From positions 20,568,027 to 20,632,026 of the forward strand of contig NC_132893.1 in assembly GCF_030463535.1 (NCBI RefSeq): 64,000 bases of DNA. The letters are read 5' to 3'. This document shows positions 25,041 to 37,000 of this stretch, one piece after another; positions within the stretch are counted from its first letter, which is position 1; the number at the start of each line of letters is the position of its first letter. Under the pieces are notes generated by a model. It ran no database searches. It saw only the letters and a program-made list of their open reading frames with translations, and was not told the origin of the DNA. The translations under genes were made by a program, and so were the position numbers. Origin of the DNA: Salminus brasiliensis (taxonomy: Eukaryota > Chordata > Actinopteri > Characiformes > Bryconidae).

Positions 25041-26551
25041 TTCTTCATGATCATGAAGGGGGAAATACATGGGTAGTGTTGACACACTGGAGCATCAACC
25101 ATCAATCATGAGCAGTTAGGGTAGTGCAAACCAAATCTCCTCTTCTGGCAAATATACTCAAAGAGTTTAGTTAATACTTGTTCTTTAGTCAACCCCTCCA
25201 TGTCAGGAAAAGAAAGACCCTCAGCAACAGTGGTACATGGGGCCACCTGCAGTGTAGACTCATACGATCATTTGTGCGGTACCTACTATTTGACAAGGTG
25301 GGAGCCATGCATTAGTATTACTGGCATTAAAACAGGGGCATACAAAAGACCCTTCCAAACAATGACCAGAGTCGGAGACAGCAGCAAACCTTCAGAAAGC
25401 TGCAATCCTTTATAGCCCAAAAGCTCCAAAAGAAACTCTGTGGACATATGAACCCTAATATTCCTGGTGTCTTATGACTTTGAAAGATCAGATCAGATTA
25501 TTTAGGTCTTTAAATATCAATATTCATTCACTTAGAATGCACTGTCCAAGAACCACCGTATCTATTTCCATAGCTTGTATAGGGTATCTAACCTATTCAC
25601 CACCCTTTACAACCCCATTTATAATCCTTCTTTTGCAAATGAGAAAAATGTTTAAAAAAGAAAACTCACCATTGTACTTGTGACCATGAATCCAGTGTCA
25701 AGGGTCTATTGCAGTCCCCATTTCTATGCTAAGCACAGGGCAGCTCCCTACTTACTGACCATAAGAGGAAAAAGAAAAATGGACTGAGCCAAAACCTTGT
25801 GTGTGTGGCTCTGCCAATGGGGGAGTTTTCCGGCGGGCTAGTGGAGTTACTACAAGCTGCATGGACATTTGACATTTTGTTAGTGGGGACCATGCTCTGA
25901 GATGGAAGGGGAACGGTGGACTCAGAATTGGCTATGTGGGCTGGCCTATCACATCTAAGACAAATGGGTTGCCCATCACTAGTGCGCCTAACCCCTTAAA
26001 TGACTCATGGCCTTGCGGCAGACCATACATTTTATTACACACTTCTATTACAGAGGAATAGCCCCACCAGTTTGCACAGAAGTCCTGTATGATAGGTCTT
26101 AGTGTGTAATAAGTGTTAGGGGTTAAAGTGGCTACTGCTACATGGAGGAGGAGCTTGGACATGACTAGTAAGAGGTTCCAAATGTTCTGAGGTTCCAAAT
26201 ATCCAGCATCTGTGTTTTTACCATCACCCTCCTACTATCACTGCATCATCATATTTTAACATTTCAACACATTAAATGGGATATTTCACAACAAAGTAAT
26301 TTATCACAAAGTTTGAGCTGAATCTATTGGAATATAAGCAGCTATCTGCGCTCAAAAAGGATGAAGCATGCCAAGTATCTTGAATGTAGTTTCAATGGAA
26401 GGTGTAGTAGGCACAGTGGTCCTCATTTTCAGGGAACAATGATAAATAAACTCTCAAAAGCTCTTCTTTTGATGATGTTTTCACTATTTCTTTATTAGCT
26501 GATTTTACATCTTTGTTGACCAATGCTTATGGAGCTGTCTGTCCATTAAAA

Positions 26552-26800
26552 TCAAGAAAATCAGAGCAGCACCACATTCAATGGCAACCACACCCCAGAT
26601 CACGGATGGCCCAACTCTTAACAACAGCAAAGCCTAGCACTACTGTTACGACATCACAGCCAGGCCATATCAGCTGCATGTCTACTGCTCCCTCTAGTGG
26701 AAAGGTCATCGCATCACATGCAAAGGTGACCTGAGCACCTGCAGTTGAGAGCACTACACTAAAAGCCATCTTCACATGCACTTCCACAAGCTATTCCTCT
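26552..26800 (+). pseudogene. cd96 stalk-exon relic, 5' half plus 3' end (copy B)
   Basis: CAGAGCAGCACCACATTCA, CAGATCACGGATGGC, ACGACATCACAGCCAGGCC and the final CTTCACATGCACTTCCACAAGC align in order with cd96 exon 7, with several stops and a large internal deletion. Because this copy and the one at 17727 share a middle block, they are separate copies. Confidence 0.8.
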
Positions 26801-26829
26801 TTAGTTTTTAAAGATAAAGTGATCATCAT

Positions 26830-27775
26830 CATTGTTGCTCAACAGATCTATTAATATTTTCCACCCATCATGTTAAAAAACGATGACTGTTGAGATTTAC
26901 TGAATGTAGCAGTGTGGTCACTGGTAAGATCACTGCAAGAGCATAAGCAGAGGAGATGAGAACAATCCCAAGGGTAAAAAAAAAGACATACAGAAGCAAA
27001 AGACCTACAGAAGACTTCAAGACCACCTGGATGTTCCACAATGCTTCTAGAAAAATGTCCTAGGGCCATTTATGGCCATATGACCAAGTAGAGGGGTTTT
27101 GGAATTTCATCAATCGCAGTAGCGGCAGGTAGATAGAAGACTGGGCCAAAATGGTTAGATTACTCAGCAAATAGTTCTTGCAGAAAAGTGTCCAGGCTGT
27201 GGCTATTTTTTATGTGTATATCCTTGGTTTGTTACACTGTGCTTTGCTACTGTGAAAACAGGCCATGTTAGCATGTATGAGAATTGTTATGAGTCAAAAA
27301 GTCATTACGTTGTAAATGTGTAGCTCCTAGCATGTCTGAAGGTTGCTAGTACTGACTAAAATGACTGATAAGCTGAGTGAAAACTGTAAATGCAGGACAC
27401 AGACAGTGTTCCTGGGAAGCTTCGTTCCTGTACTGAGACAGAGTTGCTTAATTGGACATCTCATCACTCCGTGAGACATTGCCCCTCATCCTCAATTGCT
27501 GATCGGACTGTTTTTTCTTCCAGTCACTTGCATCCAGTATCACAAGGCTGTGAGTACTGTATGCTTTTGCTCTTGTTCTGAGTGAAGCAGCTATTAAAGT
27601 GTAGAGCCTCACTGCACCCGTGCGTCGAATCAGGCCTGCAACTTTTTATTTATTTTTTCTCAGCGCGGCCTGGTTGTGTGTGCGTGTGCCCTCCGTTAAG
27701 CAAGTACAGTGTTAAAGACTAGTATTAGAAAGTGTGTTCAGAACCCTTTGTTGTACAGCTAGTGAAAAGTTTTAT
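26830..27775. other. nothing recognised
   Basis: No gene. 27400-27640 ends with CTATTAAAGTG and a GC-richer run that could be an LTR piece, but no second end was found. Confidence 0.3.
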
Positions 27776-27779
27776 TTCT

Positions 27780-28155
27780 TTTTAAATTATGATCTGGCCC
27801 ATTTTCTCCCCAATTTGGACTGCCAATTACCCAACGAGTACATACTTTCCCTTCGACACTAGTGAGGGCGGACCAACACACTCCCGCTCTGACGCATGTG
27901 CAGTTCAGCCTCTCATTTTCCAAACTGCTGCCAATGCAACATCACGTGCCTGAAGAGAAGCGCCGCATACCCACCTTAGACACACCATCTCAGACACCAA
28001 CGATGGCCAGCAGCACAGTGAAGCAATGTGGTACAAGAGCACTATCTACCCACCCTGGAGAGGGCAAAGCAAATTGTGCTCTTTCAGGGCCTCTCAAGGC
28101 TGCCGATGGCTAGCAGCATGACCAGAATTCGAACCAGCAATCCTCTGATCATTTT
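27780..28155 (-). mobile_element. tRNA-derived SINE, same family as 7425
   Basis: On the - strand ATTGCTGGTTCGAATTCTGG is a good box B. The body ends in blocks shared with the 7425 copy (GCCCATTTTCTCCCCAATTT, CCAATTACCCA on the + strand). Confidence 0.7.
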
Positions 28156-28159
28156 TTTA

Positions 28160-29090
28160 TAAGACATTTTGTCTGTGCTTAATGACCATGTGGGTTGTAG
28201 GATAAAGTATTAGGAACGCATTGCAGTTTGTTTAAATTTCAGTTTATTAGCACCCAATAAGTCAATATTAATATTTTTCAAAGGACAAATAAAATATTTT
28301 TACATGGTCCATATTGTGGGCCCCCAGGTCCCTGCCTTTAATTCCTAGATGTTTAGGCAGGGTGTTGCACATATAAGCTGGAACCATTACTGGCGGAAGG
28401 GAACAGGTTAAAATATTTAGGTTGCAGGCAGGAGCGGGACAAGTGATGATGAATTTTTGGAGAGCATGGGGTCAGGTTCTGGACTGCAACTGTTACATTT
28501 GCCAGTGATGCTCAATTCAAATAGATCAGGTCTTTTCAAATATGTTGTTTTTTCATATGAGTGGCAGTTCATGCATTATTTGTAATTAGCTGCCATGTTT
28601 GAGTACTGAATAAAAATACCATTAAATCCAGGTTTGAATGAATGTTTCTTGCTGGGACCATTAAATCAGTTTTGAGAGTTGTGAAAGGCTCATGCAAATG
28701 AGGGAGAACAGTGGTAGAAGTGGTAGTGGTATGCATCATGCAAATGCTAAAATACACATGATACATGTTTTTTGCTTTTATTATCACTTTTTTGGATTCT
28801 GGCCCGTTGTGCAGTGCTTAGAGTGTGCAAATTAACAGACTAAATATATCAACCCTACACTGGTGCCGGAGGCAGAATTAACCCTTTGAGATTCCTGCCG
28901 AATGCAGCTACACAGCAAATGTGTCAGTGTTAAATCATTCCCCAACTGATTGACCAGCTTGGGGATGCTGCTCATGCTGGTCAACACAATGGTCGCACCT
29001 TGATAAATGTTTTACCATCAGTCAAGGTCACTGTCAGTCAGTTAATAAATGCATCTCTGAAATAAAAGTTAACTATTTAAATTCATGTAC
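28160..29090. other. nothing recognised
   Basis: Intergenic, no gene or known repeat. Confidence 0.5.
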
Positions 29091-29095
29091 ATCTC

Positions 29096-29978
29096 TGTCA
29101 CGCCCGCGCCGCCGCGCCCGCCCCAGAGGCGGTCCCGGGCCGCGGCTCACAGGAAATAATGAACTATTTGTTAATGTACAATGTCATGTTTATTCATGGA
29201 AGAACTTTTATGTTGAAATGGACTTTCGGGTTGACACCCCTCGTCGCCATTGGTTTCTGGTTTTGTTTGTCATGTGACTGTTCATTGTCTGGTTAATGTG
29301 TTACACCTGTGGGCTGGTGTATTTAAGTAGGCCTAGGGCCAGCTGCTGGTGGCCGAGGATTACCCTTAGTCAAGTCAAGTCAAGTCAAATTTATTTGTAT
29401 AGCGCTTTTTACAACTGTTGTCGTCACAAAGCAGCTTTACATAATTAGTACTTAATAAAGAACAAAGACAGAGAAGAAAGAAGGAATAACATGAAGCGTC
29501 AAAGACCCCCGTGAGCAAGCCAACGGCGACAGTGGCAAGGAAAAACTCCCTCAGAGCTGGAGGAAGAAACCTTGGGAGGAACCAAGGCTCACAAGGGGGA
29601 CCCATCCTCCTCTGGCCAGACTTAGTGCACCACATGCACCCAGGTTATTCTAGTAAGTTCAATGCGCCTGACTAGCGCTACTCTATATATCCTAGTTCAT
29701 AGCTTTCCCAGGCTCGGCTTGGAGGTTTATGTTTCTGAGTAACGGTATTGGCTCAGCCCCGGCAGCCAGCACTGCCCTAGTGCCTCACCAGCCCCAGGTG
29801 TGTTCCTTTTGTTTGTCCAGTATTGTTTGTCACGGTTTTGTTTAGTTCTTCCGTATCCCTTGTTATTGGTGCTGCATTTCTGTTTTGTTTATGGTTTATT
29901 GTTATCAATAAACTCCTGGCTTCGGTCCATCCCCTGCGAGTGTTCTCCCGTCATCGTCAGACCGAGTGGATCATGACA
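29096..29978 (+). mobile_element. solo LTR of a Ty3/gypsy-like element, interrupted
   Basis: Starts TGTCACGCCC and ends GGATCATGACA, flanked by a perfect 5-bp duplication ATCTC (29091-29095 and 29979-29983). It contains a TATA-like GTATTTAAGTAGG (about 29319) and CAATAAACTCCTGG (about 29907), the promoter and poly(A) signals expected in an LTR. A retroposon end at 29366-29641 splits it. A GC-rich start (29101-29145) stands out from the AT-rich flanks. The strand is taken from the TATA and poly(A) order. Confidence 0.8.
29366..29641. mobile_element. retroposon 3'-end repeat nested in the LTR
   Basis: Starts with AGTCA-type units, AGTCAAATTTATTTGTATAGCG, and contains GTGGCAAGGAAAAACTCCCT, GAAACCTTGGGAGGAACCAAG and CCATCCTCCTCTGGCC. 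This is a very abundant fish interspersed repeat. It is younger than the LTR it splits. Confidence 0.75.
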
Positions 29979-30779
29979 ATCTCATGTAACATTACACGTT
30001 TGAAAGCAAGACTACTAAACGTGTCATGTAGCAGCACCAGAGGCCTAAATCATTTAGCTAATGAAGCAATTTTACCTTCTGACTTCAGAGCAATCTGTCT
30101 AATTCCGTTAGCATCAGCTGTTGATGTTCGTTAGTAAGTCTTTTTGCAGTGGGAGTATGCTGGGAGTATAAGATTGCGTTGAAGTTTGAGGATTAAAAGC
30201 TGTGCAAAGTTTGTGTTAATATCTAGAACCTGTTTCACATTACAGTGTAATTACAGTCACTTACATCGTTGTGGTATTTACCATCTTGTTACCCAAAAAT
30301 AATTACCTAGTACTTTAGCGTGTGTACCTCTCACTTACCTGGTTAATACCTTATGGCATTGTAAAAGATAGGGTTCCCAAAAAATACTATAAAATAATGC
30401 AAAAAAGAGAAGGTGACCAAGGTAATGGATATTGTTCTGGGATTTAAAAAAACAGTTCCAACATTAGCCTGATGTATTTAATTACAGATTTACAAAAGAG
30501 TAAAAACAAGAGTTTTCTTTTTAATTACGTTGATTAAATTTGGCTCCTCAGGGCCCCCAGAGTAAATGTACAAAGTATGTCTTATGAATATCTTCCCAAA
30601 GTCTGATAAATTTCCGCTGTATTTCTCTCTGGGTGGTCTTAAATGGGTCAGGCTTACATCAACATAATCCTGACAAAATACTCACATGTCTGAGCAACCT
30701 GGAGAGCTAAAGTTGACTTAGGAAGCTTTAGTATATCTAGTACATCTGAGGTTCATTCACCCAGTTTTGCCAGAATTGC

Positions 30780-31130
30780 CCTGATGCCCATCCAACAGGA
30801 AAAGTAGATAAAGGCCTCACCTAAAGGCCTTCACCTTCCACCACAACAAAGCATTGTTTGAAGGGTGACTGAAGAACTTCTTCTATACAAATTCAAGCTG
30901 ACAACAGTGTCAGCTTCCACTATCTGTTGCCAATTAATGAAAAAAGGGAAGCTATGGTGCAAGACATAGAACAGAAACACAAAAAAGCCAGAGAAAGCCC
31001 TAGTGGGACAGTTTGCCAGCAATGAGTCCGGATCTAAATCCTATAGAACACCAGTAAGAAGATCTGAAACCAGCAGTTGGGAGAAGGCACCCTTCAAATC
31101 TGAGACCCTGTTTACACCTGGTCATCAGTA
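30780..31130 (+). mobile_element. weak Tc1-like relic
   Basis: AATGAGTCCGGATCTAAATCC, then TATAGAACACCAG, encodes [11 protein letters not shown], the Tc1 transposase SPDLNPIE signature. The rest is eroded. Confidence 0.5.
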
Positions 31131-31221
31131 TCCTGATAAGAGTTTAGCCACATGCATTTACACTTTGTGCGTCTCTGCTTAGTCAGACTTAAATCTGACA
31201 GCTGTTTGGGATGGAACATGC

Positions 31222-31790
31222 AAAAAGTCAAGTGGCTTTTATTGTCATTTCAGCTCTGTACAAGTACACAGTGAAATTTTTCCAGAAAGGGTGCCACATG
31301 GAACAAAACGAGAACAAAAAACAATACAGTACAGACAAGAACAATACAATACAATATAGAGGTAATCAGTGTAAGGTGCATATATATTTAACATGTAGGT
31401 AGTGGTAATAAGGTGCATAGAATGTGCATAGACATTTAACAAAGGGGAGAAAGACCCCTATGATCTTTTCAGCTGTCCTCACTATTTGCTGTAGGGTTTT
31501 GCGGTCAGGAAATTGCAATTCCGAAACCAGGCAATGATGCAGCTGCTCAGGATGCTCTCCAAAGTCCCTCTGTAGAACATGGTGAGGATTTGAGAAGGAA
31601 GATGAGCTTTCCTCAGTCAGGGAGTAGAGGCACTGCTTGGCTTTCTTAGCTATGGAGCTTATGTTGAGGGACCACGTAAGGTTCTCTATGATGTGGACGC
31701 CGAGGAACTTTGTGCTCTGGATGATTTCTGCAACAGAGTTTTGGTTGTTGACCGTGTCTTGTAGAGACGGATGTGTTTACACTGCTATAA
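31222..31790 (-). mobile_element. LINE 3' part
   Basis: On the + strand GTCAAGTGGCTTTTATTGTC with GTACACAGTGAAATTTTTCC is the usual 3' end of a fish LINE. 31560-31790 encodes on the - strand the terminal ORF2 region (SLTEESSSSFSNPHHVLQRD). Fragmentary. Confidence 0.65.
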
Positions 31791-31799
31791 TGTGGCTTA

Positions 31800-32510
31800 A
31801 ATGTGTCAGACCACATTTGCACTCTCCACTTTAGCTCAGCCCACAGGTTTTCAATCGGGTTGAGGTCTGGGGACTGAGATGGCCATGGGAAGACCTTGAT
31901 TTTGTGTCTGGTGAATCATTTTTGTGTAGACTTGGCCACATGTTTAGGGTCATTATCTTGCTGAAAGACCCAGTGATGACCCATCTTAAGCTTTTGGACA
32001 GAGGCCAGCAGATTGTGATTTAAAAGGTCCTGGTATTTCAAAGAGTTCATGATGCCATGCACCCTAACAAGGTTCCTGGGGCATCACCGACCCTCCCCTA
32101 TACTTCACAGTGGGCATGAGTCATCTTTTGTGTTACGGCAGACCCCCTTTGCTCCAGAGAGTTTGTTGCTAAAAAAAACTCTATCTTGACCAAAGCACAC
32201 AGCCCCAGTCTAAGTCCCAGTACCGCTTAGCGAACTCCAGACGGTTACGTTTATGCTCCTAAGTGAGAAACGGCTTTTTTTTAATGCATGCTTCCCAAAC
32301 AGCTTGTTGGCATGTAGATAGCACCTGATTGGTTGTTATGGAGACTTTGTGATGGAGAAGTTGTTTTAAGCTTCTGTATAATTCCTCTGACTGCAGATAT
32401 GGGCAAGTGTAGGCAAGTGGCTATTTGCTTGTAGCCATTATGACTTATGACCTGGATAAGAGAAATAGGTCTCTTCATAAGTTTCACATCATATTTATAC
32501 CCCAGGGAAA
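31800..32510 (-). mobile_element. degenerate Tc1-like transposon
   Basis: The - strand at 31985-31810 reads DNDPKHVAKS, then [20 protein letters not shown], the C-terminal catalytic region of a Tc1 transposase. 32281-32487 holds a decayed N-terminal part. It abuts the LINE end. Confidence 0.75.
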
Positions 32511-32834
32511 CAGGAAGTGATAAATTACTAATTAAAGGTTCCTATATACTCTGATCAACTTTATAAACTACAGTCGAAATGATAGAAATGCTTCACTTAC
32601 ATTTCTTTTCTAGGAATTGTTAGAGGTGTCAATAACTGTGGAACAGACATACCCTTTGTCAGTATAAAAGCAGCTCACATAGCTTAGCTTAACAATGGAT
32701 CAAGTTTCGGTTTCAGCTGTGAAGAAAAGACTTGGAGCTGCCGCTTAGGTGGAGTGGAGTGCCGGTAAGAAACTATTGCTAAGCTAACAGAACATGAAAG
32801 GCAGGCTTGCAATGGACCAACTTTTGACTGGTTT

Positions 32835-33020
32835 ACTTTTACATTTAATCGATTTAGCAGAGGCTTTTATCCGGAGCGACTTTTAAAAGTGCTTCACTGT
32901 TTACTCAGAAATAACCTTGGGTAGTTTGTATTGGCTAGGATTCAAAAGCTACCTCTAAGCTTATATGCTTTGAAATTCAGACGTCAGACTACAATACTCT
33001 GCACTACACTAGTAGTCCTC
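32835..33020 (-). repeat. interspersed fish repeat with TTTAGCAGA..CTTTTATCCGGAGCGAC
   Basis: The TTTACATTTAATCGATTTAG end matches, in reverse, the (TGTAAA)n tail of the LINE at 10200. It is followed by GCTTTTATCCGGAGCGACTT, a common fish repeat block. Confidence 0.6.
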
Positions 33021-33024
33021 TTAA

Positions 33025-33870
33025 AGGTACAGTAGTTCACTCTTAAAGGATGGTGTGTCAAGCCGAGCTGTACTTGAAGCTTGAAGGGCTCCTGGTACAA
33101 GTACAGAGGGGGGACTTGATGACTTTCAGCTTTAGTTTAAAGGGTTTAACAAAAAAATATTTAGGAATTACAGCCATTTTTATATAGTCTGACTCAAAAG
33201 TAACTGGACAAAAAAATAAATTCTAAATAAATGATTATTCTTTAAAATCCTATTCGGACGGGATTTACATGGGAAGGTGGAGTAATGTAAGTTTACTACA
33301 GGACATAATGTAAAATTGGTGACAGAAAAAGTTTCAGCTTCGCCTGGATGAATGTATAAGTTTTTAAGTGGATAAAACTTCATCACGCCTAAGTCAACAA
33401 TGGCAGTGGGCTTGGTGGTGATGGTCAAAGTGACAAAGGTATGGAAAAACTGAAGTGGCGTACGCTTTGGTGTGTTAACAGAATCCGTAGATTCAGTAGA
33501 TCCAGTAGATCCAGATACCCTCCCAATAAAAAAAACACTTGTTAATGGCAAGTGTAAAAAGGCCCTTTGTCAGGGAGCCAAAGTCACTCCTACAACATAA
33601 TGAGGTCATGATTGAGTGTGGGCTGCAGCTGTGCCTCAGAAAAAGCCTCGCCAGCTAAGCTAACAAAAAGAAGAGATTTAGGACCCAGGACTACTGGACT
33701 TTTTAACCTGGTAAATGCAGAACAGATATACATACAGTTGTCTTAGATTCAGTAACTCCTATAACTACTTGAAATTGATATGCATGCCTACATACTGTGA
33801 TGTTAGTATCTGGTGTAATATCTGGTTGTTTCAGTTTTGCAGGTTTTAGAACTTGCAGACCTGTTCCTGT
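33025..33870. other. 5' flank of cd96
   Basis: 33180-33600 may be an old repeat. No coding exon joins in frame to cd96. Confidence 0.4.
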
Positions 33871-33876
33871 CTCTCG

Positions 33877-33897
33877 TGTGGTGTTAGCCACTTCCTG
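33877..33897 (+). promoter_or_regulatory. candidate RUNX plus ETS pair upstream of cd96
   Basis: TGTGGT (33877-33882) and CTTCCTG (33891-33897) lie 55-75 nt before the cd96 start codon. RUNX and ETS sites close together are common in T/NK promoters. Short motifs occur by chance, so this is a suggestion only. Confidence 0.3.
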
Positions 33898-33951
33898 CGC
33901 TGCCTGTCATTTTCATTTCTTTCTGCAAAACGAACTATTGCTCTTACAGAC

Positions 33952-34012
33952 ATGGCCTCAGGCATGACCGAGATAGCTGCCACTCTTCTGATTTTTGCAT
34001 GTGTTGTTCAAG
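33952..34012 (+). CDS. cd96: cd96 exon 1: signal peptide
   Basis: ATG followed by a hydrophobic leader (TEIAATLLIFACVVQ) and a strong donor AG|GTGAGTGA; it ends in phase 1. A second in-frame ATG lies four codons on and matches the start kept in the upstream relic at 14085, so either could be used. The upstream ATG gives the longer leader. Confidence 0.88.
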
Positions 34013-37000
34013 GTGAGTGAAATTTGAATTTTACTTATTTAAGCTTCCCGGGCTTCAATCAATCTGTTCTGCACTTCTTTTCTATTGAGTGAGAAATCTA
34101 TGCCTAGTGTGAATAATGTGACGAGTGGCCTGATTACATTAACTTTTTTTCTCTCAAACTTCGGTTAATTCTCCATGAACATATCTCATCAATATTCTGC
34201 TATGAATAGGTAATGATTGTTTGTCAGCCATTAGCTACAAAACTAAATTAGTTTGCAAAGCTAATTAGAACCCCCATGTGCTTCTTAAGTGGATGTTATC
34301 TACAAGTTCTGTAATTATCTCAAGTATGTAACTTACTGACGTGGTACAGAATATCAAAAAGGCTTTAACGTGCATGTCACTTACAGGCACCTGTAGCTGT
34401 AACTCTTTTCTTTAGCAGTTTTTCTTTTGATGTTCTATCTTTCAAACCTAAAGCACTGCAAGACTGTGCAGCATAAAGTGACTAATGCTCTCCAAACTGA
34501 TCAACAGGAACCCAAAGTCTCCAAATAGAACACGAAGAATCACTAAATGCAACAGTAGGCCAGAACATCAGACTGCCCTGCATTGTGGCAGAGAAGCACG
34601 AAAAAATCATCAACCAGATTGAGTGGCATGCAGAGAGAGAAGGACTCAACAAAAAACTTGTGGTGTTTAATCCTCAGTTTTCCACTCATTATAATGTGCC
34701 TGTACAACTGCAGTTGGTGTACAGAACAAGCACAACAAAGATACAAGGCTCCATCTTGCATCTGTACAATGTGACCGAGGAGGACAGTGGAATTTATGTT
34801 TGTGAAATCTCCACCTTTCCTGATGGATCCTTCAAAGTCAGCACAAAAGTGCAATTTACGGGTAAATCCACAATAGATTTGGTTATTTTAATGCTCTGCA
34901 AAACAAAACATAAACTTAAGCCTCTTAAGCCTGTATGTATGTCCATATTTCAATTCTTCTATATATATATTTACTCTCATACTTAAAATTTATTTATTCA
35001 CTGCAAACCTTACATTAGTTTCAAATATGTTACTGAAAAATGTATACAGTAGTTAGTACCAGTAGGTAAAAAAAATACATTTGAATGTAATTCAGTAGAT
35101 ATTTAAATCATACTAACACTTTACCGTAGTTGCACTATAAATTCTAGTAGTAAATGTAAATGTCTTAAATGTACATGTCTTACTACTTTCTGAAAATTCA
35201 TGCTTAACTTCTACAAATTCATTGTGTTTACCAAACAGTTTGTAGTAGTAAGTAATTCATGGCAATGATTAAATAATTCATCATGGTTGATAATTTGTCA
35301 AATAATTCAGAATAGTTACTGAATATTTCATAGTTATTACAAAATTTGTTTATATAGTTTATAAATGTTACATTTTTACTGATTATCTAAATAGTTTGCA
35401 GTAGTTACTGCATATTAGTTCACAGTTGCTGTATAATCTATAGAAATTAATGAATAAAGCATAATATTTACTGATTAGTTCATGGTAGTTCCTAAATATT
35501 TTATTTGAGTTACTGACTACCTCATAGTAGTTACTGAATAATTCATAGTAGTTAATGAATATTTCATAGCATTTACTGATGAACATATGGTATTTACTGA
35601 ACAGTACATCTGAGTTATTGATTACATCAAAGTAGTTACAGAAAATGTCATAGGTTTTACTGAATATTTAATCATAGTTACTGAATAATCTATAGAAATT
35701 AATTTAAAAAATGCATATTTACTGATTCATTTATGATAGTTCCTGAATATTTTATTTGAGTTACTGATTACCTTTTAGCAGTTACTATATAATTCATAGT
35801 AGTTCATTCTTAGCAGCTACTGAATATTTCATCATAATTACTGAGTAATCTACAGCAGTTAATAAATCATAGTAGTAAACAATTCATAGTAGTTACTAAA
35901 TATTTCATAGAATTTACTGATGAACGTATAGAATTAACTGAACAGTACATTTAAGTTATTGATTACATCAAAGTAGTTACTGAATATTTTGTAGTAGTTA
36001 TCTGCCAATACCAGTAAGCAAAGCAAATATCATATTGTTTTCTTCTTCTTTTTTTTGTCTCAGAGCCCTGGGTCTCAGTGAAGGTTGTATCCCCAGATAA
36101 GTCTCTGATAGAGGGGGATGAGGTGAACATCACATGTTTGAGCAATCCTCTAGCTGACAAATACAAGTTATTATCTTTACAGGTGAGCTACAAAGAACAT
36201 CATTCAACGGGCATCAATTTAAACAAACAATCTTCACATTCACACATCTCATTTACATAAAGCGTTGATTAAAGAATCATCCACTGAAGGGTTATTTGAG
36301 GAACCAGTCTGGTTCTTCTATGGCCCAGGATTCCCAGTCCTGGTTCTGGAGTACACCTGTCCTGCATATTTTGGTGTTTACCCTGGCAGGGGTACTCCAG
36401 GACCAGTGCTGGGGACCACTGTTGTATAGCATCTCTCCAAAGAACCCTTTTTGGCAGCTTTTATATCTTTTAATAGTATACCACCAGGCATTATGTGTCC
36501 TCATGAGATCACATGAGCTCATTCAAACCGTTCTTATTCCTCCCTACAGAGCAATTGGTCACTGGAAAGCCAAAGCGGACAGTTCACAATACAAAATGTC
36601 ACTCGTCACAGCAGGGACTTGATTTGTCGGCCCCTCTGGACCTCCTCAAACCAGCACTTACACAGCCTCAGAGAAAATGTGCAACTGACCGTGGACTGTG
36701 AGTGTCACACAGCCAGTGACTTCAATAACATCAGTCTACTCATGCTTCACAATCACAGCCTCTTCTTGTTTCTCCAACAGTTCTTGACAGCATTGACTGT
36801 AACTCCAGCAGCCAGATAGAGGTGGAGACTGGCACGAATCTGACAATAACTTGTGAGGCAAAGTCTTCGAGGTCCTTGCATTACATCTGGATGAAGGTAT
36901 TACATATCTAAAGTGAAATATTATTATAAAAGCTAAACCATATTGCACATTTAGACAGATGCCTGAAACTGATAGAACATTAGTGATTTAAAACAATCTC

